Origin: an uncultured Bacilli bacterium
GTDB lineage: Bacteria; Bacillota_I; Bacilli_A; RF39; UBA660
DNA: 14,980 bases
Reading direction: 5' to 3'
Assembly (NCBI GenBank): GCA_910579455.1
Contig: CAJTUT010000027.1
Span: 1-14,980, forward strand
Of the stretch, positions 6,386 to 13,287 are shown one piece after another. Position 1 is the first letter of the stretch. Every line of letters begins with the position of its first letter. The position numbers were made by a program, and so were the translations under genes. The notes below the pieces were generated by a model, which was given only the letters and a program-made list of their open reading frames with translations, was not told where the DNA came from and ran no database searches.

Positions 6386-7120
6386 ATGAAAGAGTTAAAT
6401 ATTAATGAATTACCAGATTTTTATTCAGTTAGAAATAAAGAACAAATTGATTATTCTTTAGATGGATTAGAAAACATGAAATGTTTTGCTTTCTTTGATA
6501 ATGGTTTTACTTCTAATATTATTGAACCAAATAAAAGGAATATTAGGTTTATATGGGATGGATTTTTACTTTTTGTAAATCAGGATACAACATTAGATGA
6601 TATGAGACAAGGAACTAATTTATGGGATGCCAGATTAGTTGCTTTACAAAGGACAGATTTATTTGGGAAAAAGTTTAACGACTCTAATATAAGAGAATAT
6701 ATAATGAGTAAATTAGAAGAAAAAGAAATACCAGTAGAGGTAATGCCTGATAAAAAAGAAGTAGATGGTTATCCTTCTAAATGCGACTTATGGTCTACTA
6801 GAGAGGAAGATGTTTTAATTGATGCGATTGATGTAACAGGAAAAGGAGATGCCTATTATTTTAAAAATGCTGATTTTTATTATAGAATTTGCTTTCCTGT
6901 AACAAGTCTTCCTGACCTTTATTATCATCATCATGGAGCCTTAGTATTAAAAGGAGAAAACTCTACTGCAATTTCTAGAATGATATTAAATGATCAAAAC
7001 TTACAAGGACATTTAGAAAATATTGTAGGGGAAGATAGATTATATTCTTTATTAGAAGGGAGAAATCTCTCTGGTACTAGTATAGATTCTATTGCATCAG
7101 GCATCAAAAAGAGAAGTTAA
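6386..7120 (+). CDS. Unknown 244-residue protein, partner of the 5768 gene
   Basis: The AGGGAGG site overlaps the stop of the previous gene, so the two are translated together. The product is soluble, with no signal peptide or membrane segment. Visible segments are 'FIWDGFLLFVNQDTTLDDM' (about 55-73), 'GTNLWDARLVALQRTDLFG' (about 76-94), a 'YYHHHGALVLKGE' stretch with three consecutive histidines (181-183), and a Gly/Ser-rich C-terminus. The His cluster could bind metal, but there is no recognised enzyme pattern. A terminator follows at 7147. I do not recognise the family; the fixed pairing with the HTH-like gene suggests a joint function. Confidence 0.75.
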   Translation: MKELNINELPDFYSVRNKEQIDYSLDGLENMKCFAFFDNGFTSNIIEPNKRNIRFIWDGFLLFVNQDTTLDDMRQGTNLWDARLVALQRTDLFGKKFNDSNIREYIMSKLEEKEIPVEVMPDKKEVDGYPSKCDLWSTREEDVLIDAIDVTGKGDAYYFKNADFYYRICFPVTSLPDLYYHHHGALVLKGENSTAISRMILNDQNLQGHLENIVGEDRLYSLLEGRNLSGTSIDSIASGIKKRS

Positions 7121-7146
7121 GAAAAGAATAGAGAAATTTGAGTATG

Positions 7147-7179
7147 AAAATCACTTATCGATGAATAATGTGATTTTTT
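7147..7179 (+). terminator. Rho-independent terminator of the 5768-7120 operon
   Basis: AAAATCAC (7147-7154) pairs with GTGATTTT (7170-7177), extended inwards by TTAT/ATAA with one bulge, and the 3' arm merges into a T6 run. Confidence 0.75.
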
Positions 7180-7210
7180 CGTTATGTAAAATTTTATATT
7201 AATATGTATT

Positions 7211-7245
7211 TATAATCTGTGAAAAAAAGAAGGTTACATATAATA
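7211..7245 (+). promoter_or_regulatory. Candidate promoter(s) of the collagen-like gene
   Basis: A perfect TATAAT lies at 7211-7216, giving a start near 7223 and a leader of about 40 nt, but the -35 is poor. A second hexamer at 7239-7244 sits within CATATAATA (7237-7245), which fits the CATANNNTA pattern of the mother-cell sporulation factors. It is so close to the ribosome site (AAAGGAG, 7251-7257) that it would leave almost no leader. The gene has its own unit, since a terminator precedes it. Confidence 0.3.
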
Positions 7246-7264
7246 CTTTGAAAGGAGTGTTTAT

Positions 7265-7990
7265 ATGTATAGGAATTGTAATGAAAATTGTGATGATAAA
7301 AAACATAGAAACTGTATGAGGAAATATGTATTTTGTGTTGGAGTAACAGGGCCAACGGGTCCAACAGGACCAGCAGGAGGAATCACAGGACCAACAGGGC
7401 CAACAGGGGCAACAGGGGCAACAGGATCAACAGGGCCAATAGGAGTAACAGGGCCAACAGGGCCAACGGGTCCAACAGGGAGTAATGCTAATTCAACAAC
7501 ATGCTTTTGTGTAGATCAAATGAGAAATATTATACAGCAATTAATCACATTATATCCAAATGATAATTTAATCGTTGCTATGGAAAGTGGAAATAATGCT
7601 AGTGGTAGACCAGGATCCTTATTACCAGGACCAAATGATAATCCTAATTCTGGGCTTTTCCAATTAGTAAATAATCAGGGAGTGCCAGAAGAGGCCTTAT
7701 CTATATGTAGAATTGCATCGATTACTGTTACTAGTAGTACTTATAATGATGCAATTACTTATTTGCAAGCACCAGATCCTCTTCCAACAGGTTGTGATGC
7801 CAATTGCGAGGCTGCAGCACGTTCTTATTTACCAGCAGGAACTACTAATGTAGATATCAATGCTGGAGGTCAAACAGTTGCTCAAGGAGAAATTTTAAGA
7901 AGTGAATATGGTATGGTTGTTGTTGTGGGTAATAATAATAGTAATCCTGCTTTTGTATCATTATGTAAAGCAGAAATCATCAATAAATAA
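7265..7990 (+). CDS. Collagen-like surface or spore-coat type protein
   Basis: This encodes 241 residues. The N-terminus (1-25) has four cysteines and no signal peptide. Residues 26-72 are a collagen-like Gly-X-Thr tract with one register break. The C-terminal domain (73-241) contains 'CFCVDQMRNIIQQLITLYPN', a stretch I associate with the globular parts of spore or exosporium collagen-like proteins of Bacillota, plus Asn- and Gly-rich turns and more cysteines. The start has AAAGGAG 7 nt upstream. Such proteins typically form trimeric fibres on the spore surface. Lack of a signal peptide and the Cys content fit assembly from the mother cell, but whether this organism sporulates cannot be seen here. 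It is flanked by terminators on both sides, so monocistronic. Confidence 0.8.
   Translation: MYRNCNENCDDKKHRNCMRKYVFCVGVTGPTGPTGPAGGITGPTGPTGATGATGSTGPIGVTGPTGPTGPTGSNANSTTCFCVDQMRNIIQQLITLYPNDNLIVAMESGNNASGRPGSLLPGPNDNPNSGLFQLVNNQGVPEEALSICRIASITVTSSTYNDAITYLQAPDPLPTGCDANCEAAARSYLPAGTTNVDINAGGQTVAQGEILRSEYGMVVVVGNNNSNPAFVSLCKAEIINK
7340..7480 (+). repeat. 9-bp Gly-Pro-Thr coding repeat tract
   Basis: There are 47 codons of Gly-X-Y triplets, mostly GPT with GAT, GST, GIT, GVT and GPI variants, encoded by near-identical GGN-CCA-ACA units. After four triplets an extra Gly (GPA-G-GIT) breaks the register, then eleven triplets follow. Such tracts change length by slippage, so copy number probably varies between strains. 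Confidence 0.9.
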
Positions 7991-7998
7991 AAAGAAGT

Positions 7999-8030
7999 AA
8001 AAGCAAGTCGTGAAAATTGATTTGCTTTTT
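7999..8030 (+). terminator. Rho-independent terminator of the collagen-like gene
   Basis: AAAAGCAA (7999-8006) pairs with TTGCTTTT (8022-8029), and a T5 run forms the 3' end. It begins 8 nt after the stop codon. Confidence 0.75.
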
Positions 8031-8085
8031 GTCCGCTTATTTCTAAAAATAATAAATTATGATAGAATATAAAAAGGAGGATACA

Positions 8086-8493
8086 ATGGAGAAAAAAAGA
8101 CCTTTTATTGGAGTAGATGCAATTTTTATAAATGAAGAAAAAAAGATTCTATTAATTCATAGAACTGGTAAAAATTTTTCAGGTTATTGGGGCCTAGTAT
8201 CAGGAATGGTAGAATGGGGTGAAGAAGTGGAAGTTGCCTTAAGAAGAGAAGTTCAAGAGGAAATAGGTGTGGAGATTACAGATATTATCTATACAGGGAG
8301 ATATTATGATACCATTGGAAGGCATCCAACAAAGACAGTTATTTGCTTACCTCATTTGTGCAAAATCAAAAGTGGAGTTCCAAAACCAATTAGTGAATGT
8401 GATGAGGTTAGGTGGTTTCAAAAAGAAGAAATTAGAAAGATGGAATTAGCATATGATCATAAAAAGATGCTATTAGATTTAGATTTGATATAG
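8086..8493 (+). CDS. NUDIX hydrolase
   Basis: This is a 135-residue protein with a complete Nudix box: G40-x5-E46-x7-R54-E55-V-x-E58-E59-I-G61-V. It should hydrolyse a nucleoside diphosphate linked to another group, with Mg bound by the glutamates. The preceding 'YWGLVSGMVEWGE' and 'ILLIHRTGKNFSGYW' are typical of MutT-like enzymes; the substrate cannot be read from sequence. The start is the ATG at 8086, with AAGGAGG 5 nt upstream; the ATG at 8059 has no ribosome site. A TATGAT at 8058-8063 could be the -10, but no good -35 was seen. It is first gene of a packed run with the HIT-like and HD-related genes, suggesting a nucleotide-cleaning cluster. Confidence 0.88.
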   Translation: MEKKRPFIGVDAIFINEEKKILLIHRTGKNFSGYWGLVSGMVEWGEEVEVALRREVQEEIGVEITDIIYTGRYYDTIGRHPTKTVICLPHLCKIKSGVPKPISECDEVRWFQKEEIRKMELAYDHKKMLLDLDLI

Positions 8494-8513
8494 AAAAGAA
8501 GGAGGAATTATTG

Positions 8514-8942
8514 ATGTATGAGTTTGCGGGAAGATTTAACAGAGAAGAGTTATTTATTAAAGAATTTAATTATTGGATTTTAATGTTAAAGCCTGTTCCA
8601 GTCACCATTGGTTCTTGTATTATTTTATTAAAAAGAAAATGTTCAAGCTTAAGTGAAGTGACAATAGATGAAATGAATGAATTTCCACAGGTTTGTGGTT
8701 TCTTTGAGAGAAAATGTAAATTATTGTATGGAGCAGTTAAATTTAATTATCATGTCAACATGATGAAAGAAGACTTTGTTCATTTTCATGCAATACCAAG
8801 ATATGACAAGGAAATGTCTCGACACGGTATTAAGTGGACTGATAAAGAATGGCCGCTTGGCGTAAAAATGTATAAGACCGAAGTGTCTGAAGAGATTCTA
8901 CAGAGTATAAAATATGATTTTTTAGGTAAAGAAAAGGAGTAA
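8514..8942 (+). CDS. HIT-like nucleotide hydrolase/transferase
   Basis: This is a 142-residue protein with the HIT-family layout: an N-terminal 'NYWILMLKPVPVTIGSCIIL' strand pair, a central helix, and the signature 'FVHFHAIPRY' at residues 88-97. HIT enzymes carry H-x-H-x-H, in which the middle His is the nucleophile that forms a nucleotidyl intermediate. Here the first His is Phe (F88) while H90 and H92 remain, so catalysis may be kept but altered. The likely substrates are dinucleoside polyphosphates or nucleotide conjugates. The start is the ATG at 8514 (GGAGG 8 nt upstream) rather than the TTG at 8511. It lies 20 nt after the NUDIX gene and 4 nt before the first HD-related gene. Confidence 0.75.
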   Translation: MYEFAGRFNREELFIKEFNYWILMLKPVPVTIGSCIILLKRKCSSLSEVTIDEMNEFPQVCGFFERKCKLLYGAVKFNYHVNMMKEDFVHFHAIPRYDKEMSRHGIKWTDKEWPLGVKMYKTEVSEEILQSIKYDFLGKEKE

Positions 8943-8946
8943 GAAT

Positions 8947-9531
8947 ATGAAAGGTAAAAAACAATTAGTCGAGGAGATATTTAAGCTAGCAAAGGAGGAA
9001 GTAGCATTACCTGAACTTTTATATTTTACTTTAGAAAAAGGTGATTATCTTGCAAAGTTATATCAAGCAGATCAGGATCTTGTAAAGATTTCTATTTGTT
9101 TTATGGATCTTAAACTACAAGAAGCAAAGAAGAAAGGAGATATAAAGGAACATGTAAAAATGGCCTCAGATTTTGCGAAAGAGTTTTTAAAAGACTATGA
9201 TATTAGTAAAGAGGACTATGATCAAATCATTAATGGTATAGAATGCCATCATGGAAAAAAGTCCTTTACTTGCACCGAAGCAGAAATATGTTTGAATGCT
9301 GATTGCTATTTGTTTATTGATCCTAAGGGGGTATTTTCCTATCTTGGATTATTAGCAAAAAGAAATATGAATTTAGAAGAACAAATTGAACAATTAAGTT
9401 TTAAATTAGAAGAAAAGTATCGTTTATTAACATTAGATCAAGCAAAAAAAGATTTAGAAGAAAGTTATCAAATGTTTCATACATTATTTAGTAATGTATT
9501 AGAAAATAAGGAGGAGAAAAATAGAATATGA
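8947..9531 (+). CDS. HD-domain-related protein, copy 1
   Basis: This is a 194-residue protein of an HD-hydrolase-related family. Where HD enzymes have LLHD it has 'CFMDLKL', so the metal-binding His is Met while the Asp stays. Other expected residues remain: 'KEHVKM' (His of the next helix), 'ECHHG' (His pair) and 'NADCY' (final Asp). The family-like tail 'KLEEKYRLLTLDQAKKDLE' follows. Loss of the first His makes phosphohydrolase activity uncertain; it may bind a ligand or act with one metal. The ribosome site GGAG is inside the end of the HIT gene. It is a tandem paralogue of the next gene, sharing roughly half its residues, and the two overlap by 4 nt (ATGA). Confidence 0.7.
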   Translation: MKGKKQLVEEIFKLAKEEVALPELLYFTLEKGDYLAKLYQADQDLVKISICFMDLKLQEAKKKGDIKEHVKMASDFAKEFLKDYDISKEDYDQIINGIECHHGKKSFTCTEAEICLNADCYLFIDPKGVFSYLGLLAKRNMNLEEQIEQLSFKLEEKYRLLTLDQAKKDLEESYQMFHTLFSNVLENKEEKNRI

Positions 9532-10142
9532 AGACAAAAAAACAATTAATAAAGGAATGTTTAGAATTAGCTAGAAAAAATATTCCACCAGCACCAAAAC
9601 ATTTAGAAATTTCACTAGCCAAAGGGGGGGAGCTTGCCCAAGTTTATCAGGCAGATCAAGAAATTGTCTTAATAGGTATATGTCTTATGGATATTTGTTT
9701 AAGTGATGCGATCAAGGAAGGTAGACAAAAAGAACATGTGAAAATGTCAGCTGATTTTTCGAAACAGTTTTTAAAAAACTACGATATTACACAAGAAGAA
9801 TATGAAAAAATCATCAATTGCGTAGAGGCTCATCATGAAAGTGTTCCTTTTACTTGTATCGAAGCAGAAGTATGTGCAAATGCAGATTGTTATCGTTTTA
9901 TTGCTCCAACTGGTGTTTTTACCTTTTTAGATGTAGTTGCTAAAAGAGAAATGGGATTTTTAGAGCAAATTGAACAGGCAAAGATGAAATTAGAGGAGAA
10001 ACATGCAATTCTTTCTCTTGATAGAACAAAAGAAGAATTGGAACCATCTTATCAAATGTTTGTAAAACTATTTCATGAAGTATTAGAAAAAAATAAGAAC
10101 CATAAAGAAGATGGCTTAGATATCTATTATGATCACATATAG
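9528..10142 (+). CDS. HD-domain-related protein, copy 2, with foreign C-terminal tail
   Basis: This is a 204-residue paralogue of the gene before it, aligned along its whole length: 'ICLMDICL' for the LLHD position, then 'KEHVKM', 'EAHHE' and 'ANADCYRF'. The shared domain ends near residue 191 ('LFHEVLEKN'). The last 10 or so residues ('DGLDIYYDHI') do not match copy 1 but look like the N-terminus of a true HD domain (consensus GHDxxHIxRV), and the same frame continues after the TAG at 10140 into that domain. The gene therefore seems to have lost its own stop and run into the start of a neighbour. The start is the ATG overlapping the previous TGA, with AAGGAGG upstream. The core call is firm; activity is uncertain because the HD His is Met. 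Confidence 0.7.
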   Translation: MKTKKQLIKECLELARKNIPPAPKHLEISLAKGGELAQVYQADQEIVLIGICLMDICLSDAIKEGRQKEHVKMSADFSKQFLKNYDITQEEYEKIINCVEAHHESVPFTCIEAEVCANADCYRFIAPTGVFTFLDVVAKREMGFLEQIEQAKMKLEEKHAILSLDRTKEELEPSYQMFVKLFHEVLEKNKNHKEDGLDIYYDHI

Positions 10143-10538
10143 TTTGTAGTAAAAAATGCTAAAGATTTGGCAAAGAGGTATCATGCAGATTTAGAAATTG
10201 TAGAGTTGGGAGCTCTTCTTCGTGATATTGCTATTATTACAGAAAATGGACCACGTGAAAAACATCATCTATATGGGAAAGAACTAGCAGAACAAATCCT
10301 ACAAAAATATCATTATCCTAAAGAGAAAATAGAAAGAGTTAAAAAGTGTGTTCTAAATCATAGAGGAATGAAGGATTTTCCTAGAGATAGTATAGAAGAA
10401 CAAATCGTTGCTGATGCAGATGTGATTGCTCATTTTGATGTACTTCCTTCACTTTTTAGTGATGCCTTTCATGTTAGAGGCCTTAACTTAGAAGAAGGAA
10501 CAGCGTTTGTATTTAGAAAACTTCAAAGAGATTATTAA
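10110..10538 (+). pseudogene. HD-domain phosphohydrolase remnant
   Basis: The reading frame from 10110, through the TAG at 10140-10142, to the TAA at 10536-10538 resembles one HD domain: 'DGLDIYYDHI' stop 'FVVKNAKDLAKRYHAD', then 'IVELGALLRDIA', 'KKCVLNHRGM' and 'EEQIVADADVIAHFD'. Three faults are visible: the leading 'HD' is LD, the metal-binding ALLHD is ALLRD, and a stop sits where consensus has E/R. No ATG with a ribosome site begins the part after the stop; the first usable codon would be the TTG at 10167. It is most simply a dead gene whose start was deleted or fused onto the preceding paralogue. Confidence 0.65.
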
Positions 10539-10633
10539 AAACTGAGTTCTAGGTCAAAAAAACGCTTTAAAAATAGGTATGATCAAATAATGAAAATATT
10601 ATTTACAAATGGGGTAAAAAAAGAGGGTATAGA

Positions 10634-11282
10634 ATGAAAAAAAGATATTTGATAGTTAGTAGTATTTGTGTAATCTTCTCATTGATCATGGGAATTTTTT
10701 CTCATGATGTCATCATTGGTGGAATCATTCTTTTAACAGGACTTTTGAATTCTTATTTTGCTAGTGAAGGAAAAAGAAATAAATTATATTTTTGGTTTTA
10801 TGAATTATCTTTTTACAGGGTATGTAGCTTATAAAAATCAATTATATGGTTTATTCTTTTTTTATATTTTTATTTTTTCCTTATTACAAATAAAAGGTTT
10901 TTCTACATGGAATCAAAGCCTAGATCAAGAGGGAAATGTAAAGGTGAGAGGCTTTACACTTAAAAATTCTATTATTATCATTACTTCTTGTATTATTGGA
11001 AGTTTTTTACTTGGTTTCTTATTAACTTTCATACCAGGACAGAGACTAGCTTTTATGGATGCTAGTTCTAATTGTATTAACTTATGTGGTGTTATTTTAA
11101 TGATTTTGAGATTTAAAGAATCTTGGTGGATTTGGCTTGTCAATAATATAATTGACTTAAGTATCTGGACTATTACTTTTATCAATCAGGGAAGAAATTC
11201 TTTTATGGTGTTTTTATCTTCTTTATTTTTCTTACTTCTTAATATTTATGGGATTATGAAGTGGAATAAGAAAGAAAAGTAA
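10634..11282 (+). pseudogene. pnuC: PnuC-type nicotinamide riboside transporter, frameshifted
   Basis: The two frames together give a PnuC-like inner-membrane protein of about 216 residues. Frame one (from the ATG at 10634, with an AGAGGG site) gives the first helices. After 'FASEGKRN' the family pattern continues in the +1 frame from about 10780: 'NYIFGFMNYLFTGYVAYKNQ', 'FSTWNQSLD', 'FMDASSNCINLCGVILM' and 'WWIWLVNNIIDLSIW', ending at the TAA at 11280-11282. PnuC proteins take up nicotinamide riboside for NAD synthesis by facilitated diffusion. A single extra base in the A/T-rich AAATAAATTA stretch (about 10777-10788) explains the break. The downstream part has no convincing own start, so the gene is probably inactive unless the base is a sequencing error. 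Confidence 0.75.
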
Positions 11283-11302
11283 ATTTGATTGGAAATTGTT
11301 GG

Positions 11303-11329
11303 AATCTAATTTTAAAGGTTAGGTTTTTT
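11303..11329 (+). terminator. Candidate terminator after the pnuC gene
   Basis: AATCTAA (11303-11309) pairs with TTAGGTT (11319-11325) with one wobble around a 9-nt loop, and T4 follows. The stem is short and AT-rich, so the call is moderate. Confidence 0.4.
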
Positions 11330-11374
11330 AGAAAAAATTAAATATTAGAAAAGGCCAAAAGATATAAAAATAAT

Positions 11375-11404
11375 TTGAAAAAGATCTAAAATCTATGATA
11401 AAAT
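11375..11404 (+). promoter_or_regulatory. Promoter of the NUDIX-to-SDR run
   Basis: TTGAAA (11375-11380), an 18-nt spacer, then TAAAAT (11399-11404) preceded by the TGN extension (TGA at 11396-11398). Transcription would start near 11411, about 48 nt before the first start codon. Confidence 0.5.
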
Positions 11405-11458
11405 AAATACAAGAAGTAATAAGGAAGCTATATTTGTAAATTGTTAGGATGTGTAGCA

Positions 11459-11851
11459 ATGATTGATAAAGTGGGAGGCATTATTTTAAAGGATAAAAAA
11501 ATATTAGTTCAAAGAAAGAAAAATAATAGAGTAGAATGCATTATTCCAGGCGGTAAAAGAAAGGGATGTGAAACAGACTTTGAAACATTAAAAAGAGAGC
11601 TAATGGAAGAGTTAACAGTAGAACTAATTCGTGCTGATTTTATTGGTGGATATGATGATATTGCTTGCTTTTCTAATATGCCAATACATGTTGCGACTTA
11701 TCTTGTTGAAATTAAAGGAGAAATCAAGTGTGATAATGAGATTAAAGAAGCATTTTTTATTGATCGTAATTATAAAGAACAAGGAATTGAAGTAGGGAGC
11801 ATTTTAGGAGAACATATTATCCCAGAATTAATAAAGAGAGATTTAATGTAG
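11459..11851 (+). CDS. NUDIX hydrolase with variant Nudix box
   Basis: This is a 130-residue Nudix protein. The box runs G32-x5-E38-x7-R46-E47-L-x-E50-E51-L-T53-V: all acidic metal ligands are present, but the usual Gly near the end is Thr53. 'IIPGGKR' precedes it, as expected. The likely reaction is hydrolysis of a nucleotide derivative; the substrate is unknown. I start it at the ATG at 11459, with AGGA 9 nt upstream, because the TTG at 11441 lies upstream of the ribosome site. It is first gene after a recognisable promoter and leads a same-strand run of small hydrolases. Confidence 0.82.
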   Translation: MIDKVGGIILKDKKILVQRKKNNRVECIIPGGKRKGCETDFETLKRELMEELTVELIRADFIGGYDDIACFSNMPIHVATYLVEIKGEIKCDNEIKEAFFIDRNYKEQGIEVGSILGEHIIPELIKRDLM

Positions 11852-11893
11852 TAATAATAATTGATCTTCCTAATGATTAGTTGAGGTGATAGA

Positions 11894-12442
11894 ATGAGAG
11901 AAAGAGTTACTTTTATTTCTTTATTTGAAGAGGAAGATATGAATAAAATTATGAGATATCTTCATAAGGTAAATGAAAAAACTTGTAAAATTCCTTATGG
12001 GAAAAACGTAGATTCTAGAGTAGAGGTAGATACACTGCCATATCATTTTACTCTATATACGTTCCCTATTAATTTAAAAGAGAAAATCAAAAAAGATTTA
12101 ATGATATTAAAAATTCCAGAAATAAAAGTGAAAATTGATTCAGTAGAGATTATGAGTAAAGCGGGAAATAGCTATGTATTAGCATTTCATATTAAAGGTA
12201 ATAAGGCTTTAAAATCTTTACAACGAAGAATATATGATAGTTATCCAAATTCCTACTATCATCCAGACCGATTTTCTTTTCATATAACGATTGATATTAG
12301 TAAAGATTTAGAAAAAATAAATCGTATCAAGAAAATAATAGAAGAGGATTTTGTTCCTTTTGAATGTAGGATCCATCGGTTTGGATTATATGAAATTTAT
12401 CCTGCTAAACTTGATACTATAATAAATGTAAAAAATGAATAA
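11894..12442 (+). CDS. 2H phosphoesterase, LigT / 2'-5' RNA ligase-like
   Basis: This is a 182-residue protein with the two H-x-T/S motifs that define 2H phosphoesterases: 'PYHFTLY' (H51, T53) and 'FSFHITID' (H130, T132), each in a beta-strand context and spaced as in the family. Such enzymes cleave 2',3'-cyclic phosphates or 2'-5' bonds at RNA ends, or related cyclic nucleotides; bacterial members rarely have a known true substrate. The start has GAGGTGAT just upstream. It lies 42 nt after the NUDIX stop with no terminator between, so probably in the same transcript. Confidence 0.82.
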   Translation: MRERVTFISLFEEEDMNKIMRYLHKVNEKTCKIPYGKNVDSRVEVDTLPYHFTLYTFPINLKEKIKKDLMILKIPEIKVKIDSVEIMSKAGNSYVLAFHIKGNKALKSLQRRIYDSYPNSYYHPDRFSFHITIDISKDLEKINRIKKIIEEDFVPFECRIHRFGLYEIYPAKLDTIINVKNE

Positions 12443-12471
12443 AATAGATAATAAGAAAGAAGAGAGATAAA

Positions 12472-13272
12472 ATGAATAAGCTATTCATGATAGGAACAGG
12501 ACATGGAGGAGTAGAAGATTTATATAACACCTGTTTTGTGATTCAAAATGATTTAGGAGATTTCTTAGTTGATACAGGAGGAAGTATCGAAATTATTAAA
12601 CGATTAAAACATTTTAATATCGATTTTAGAAAATTAAAACATATTTTTATCTCTCATTGTCATACAGATCATTTATTTGGACTTATTTGGATGTTAAAGA
12701 AATTAAGTATCGCAGCCCTTCGTCATGAAATTGATGGGAAAATAAATATCTACTGTCATGATGAAGTAGAGCTAGCAATTAGAACTATTTTAAAACAGGT
12801 ATTACCAGAAAAGTTAGTTACGAGTGTTGTGAATATCTTAGATATTCACATATTAGAGAATCATTCTCGTCTTTGCATTCATGGTATCAACTATAATTTC
12901 TTTGATATTCATGCTAGAGGAATGAAACAGTTTGGATTTGAATGTAATATAGAGTCTTTTAAGTTTTTATTTTTAGGAGATGAAACCATAAGTGAAGAAC
13001 TTTATGATAAGGTTAGAAATGCAGATTACGTAATGCATGAAGCTTTTTGTCTAGATAGCGAAGAAGAAATTTTTCATGCTTATGAGAAGAATCACTCTAC
13101 TGTAAAAAGTAGTGCTATTACAATGGAAAAGTTAGGAGTGAAGAATTTGATTTTATATCATACCGAAGAGTCACATCCTAACAAAAGTCAGTTGTACCTA
13201 GAGGAAGGAAAGAAATATTTTTCTGGTAATTTAATTGTTCCAAATGACTTAGATATCATTGAAATAAATTAG
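12472..13272 (+). CDS. Metallo-beta-lactamase-fold hydrolase, RNase Z-like
   Basis: This is a 266-residue protein with the zinc-binding 'SHCHTDH' (H62, H64, D66, H67), a further His at 147 ('DIHARG'), 'FLGDET' (D170) and 'LYHTEE' (H230), in the order of the MBL superfamily. 'MHEAFC' (189-193) followed by 'HST' (208-210) is the arrangement seen in RNase Z and its relatives. The N-terminal 'GTGHGG' also fits. It may process RNA 3' ends or hydrolyse a small ester; the lack of the long exosite arm of RNase Z favours a relative rather than the main tRNase Z. It starts 29 nt after the 2H phosphoesterase and precedes the deformylase-like gene by 15 nt. Confidence 0.82.
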   Translation: MNKLFMIGTGHGGVEDLYNTCFVIQNDLGDFLVDTGGSIEIIKRLKHFNIDFRKLKHIFISHCHTDHLFGLIWMLKKLSIAALRHEIDGKINIYCHDEVELAIRTILKQVLPEKLVTSVVNILDIHILENHSRLCIHGINYNFFDIHARGMKQFGFECNIESFKFLFLGDETISEELYDKVRNADYVMHEAFCLDSEEEIFHAYEKNHSTVKSSAITMEKLGVKNLILYHTEESHPNKSQLYLEEGKKYFSGNLIVPNDLDIIEIN

Positions 13273-13287
13273 AAAAGAGGAAAAAAT

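Noticed and set aside
7340..7480. CRISPR-like repeat array
   Set aside because: The short repeats are in-frame Gly-X-Thr codons without spacers; they are a coding repeat.
8267..8449. 60-codon plus-strand frame
   Set aside because: It is inside the intact NUDIX gene in another frame; no start context.
3234..10142. TAG recoded as an amino acid
   Set aside because: Two frames continue past TAG, but the NUDIX, 202-residue, membrane and MBL genes end correctly at TAG, so it is a working stop here.
10925..11185. 86-codon minus-strand frame
   Set aside because: It lies opposite the membrane helices of the PnuC gene; antisense of hydrophobic codons commonly stays open.
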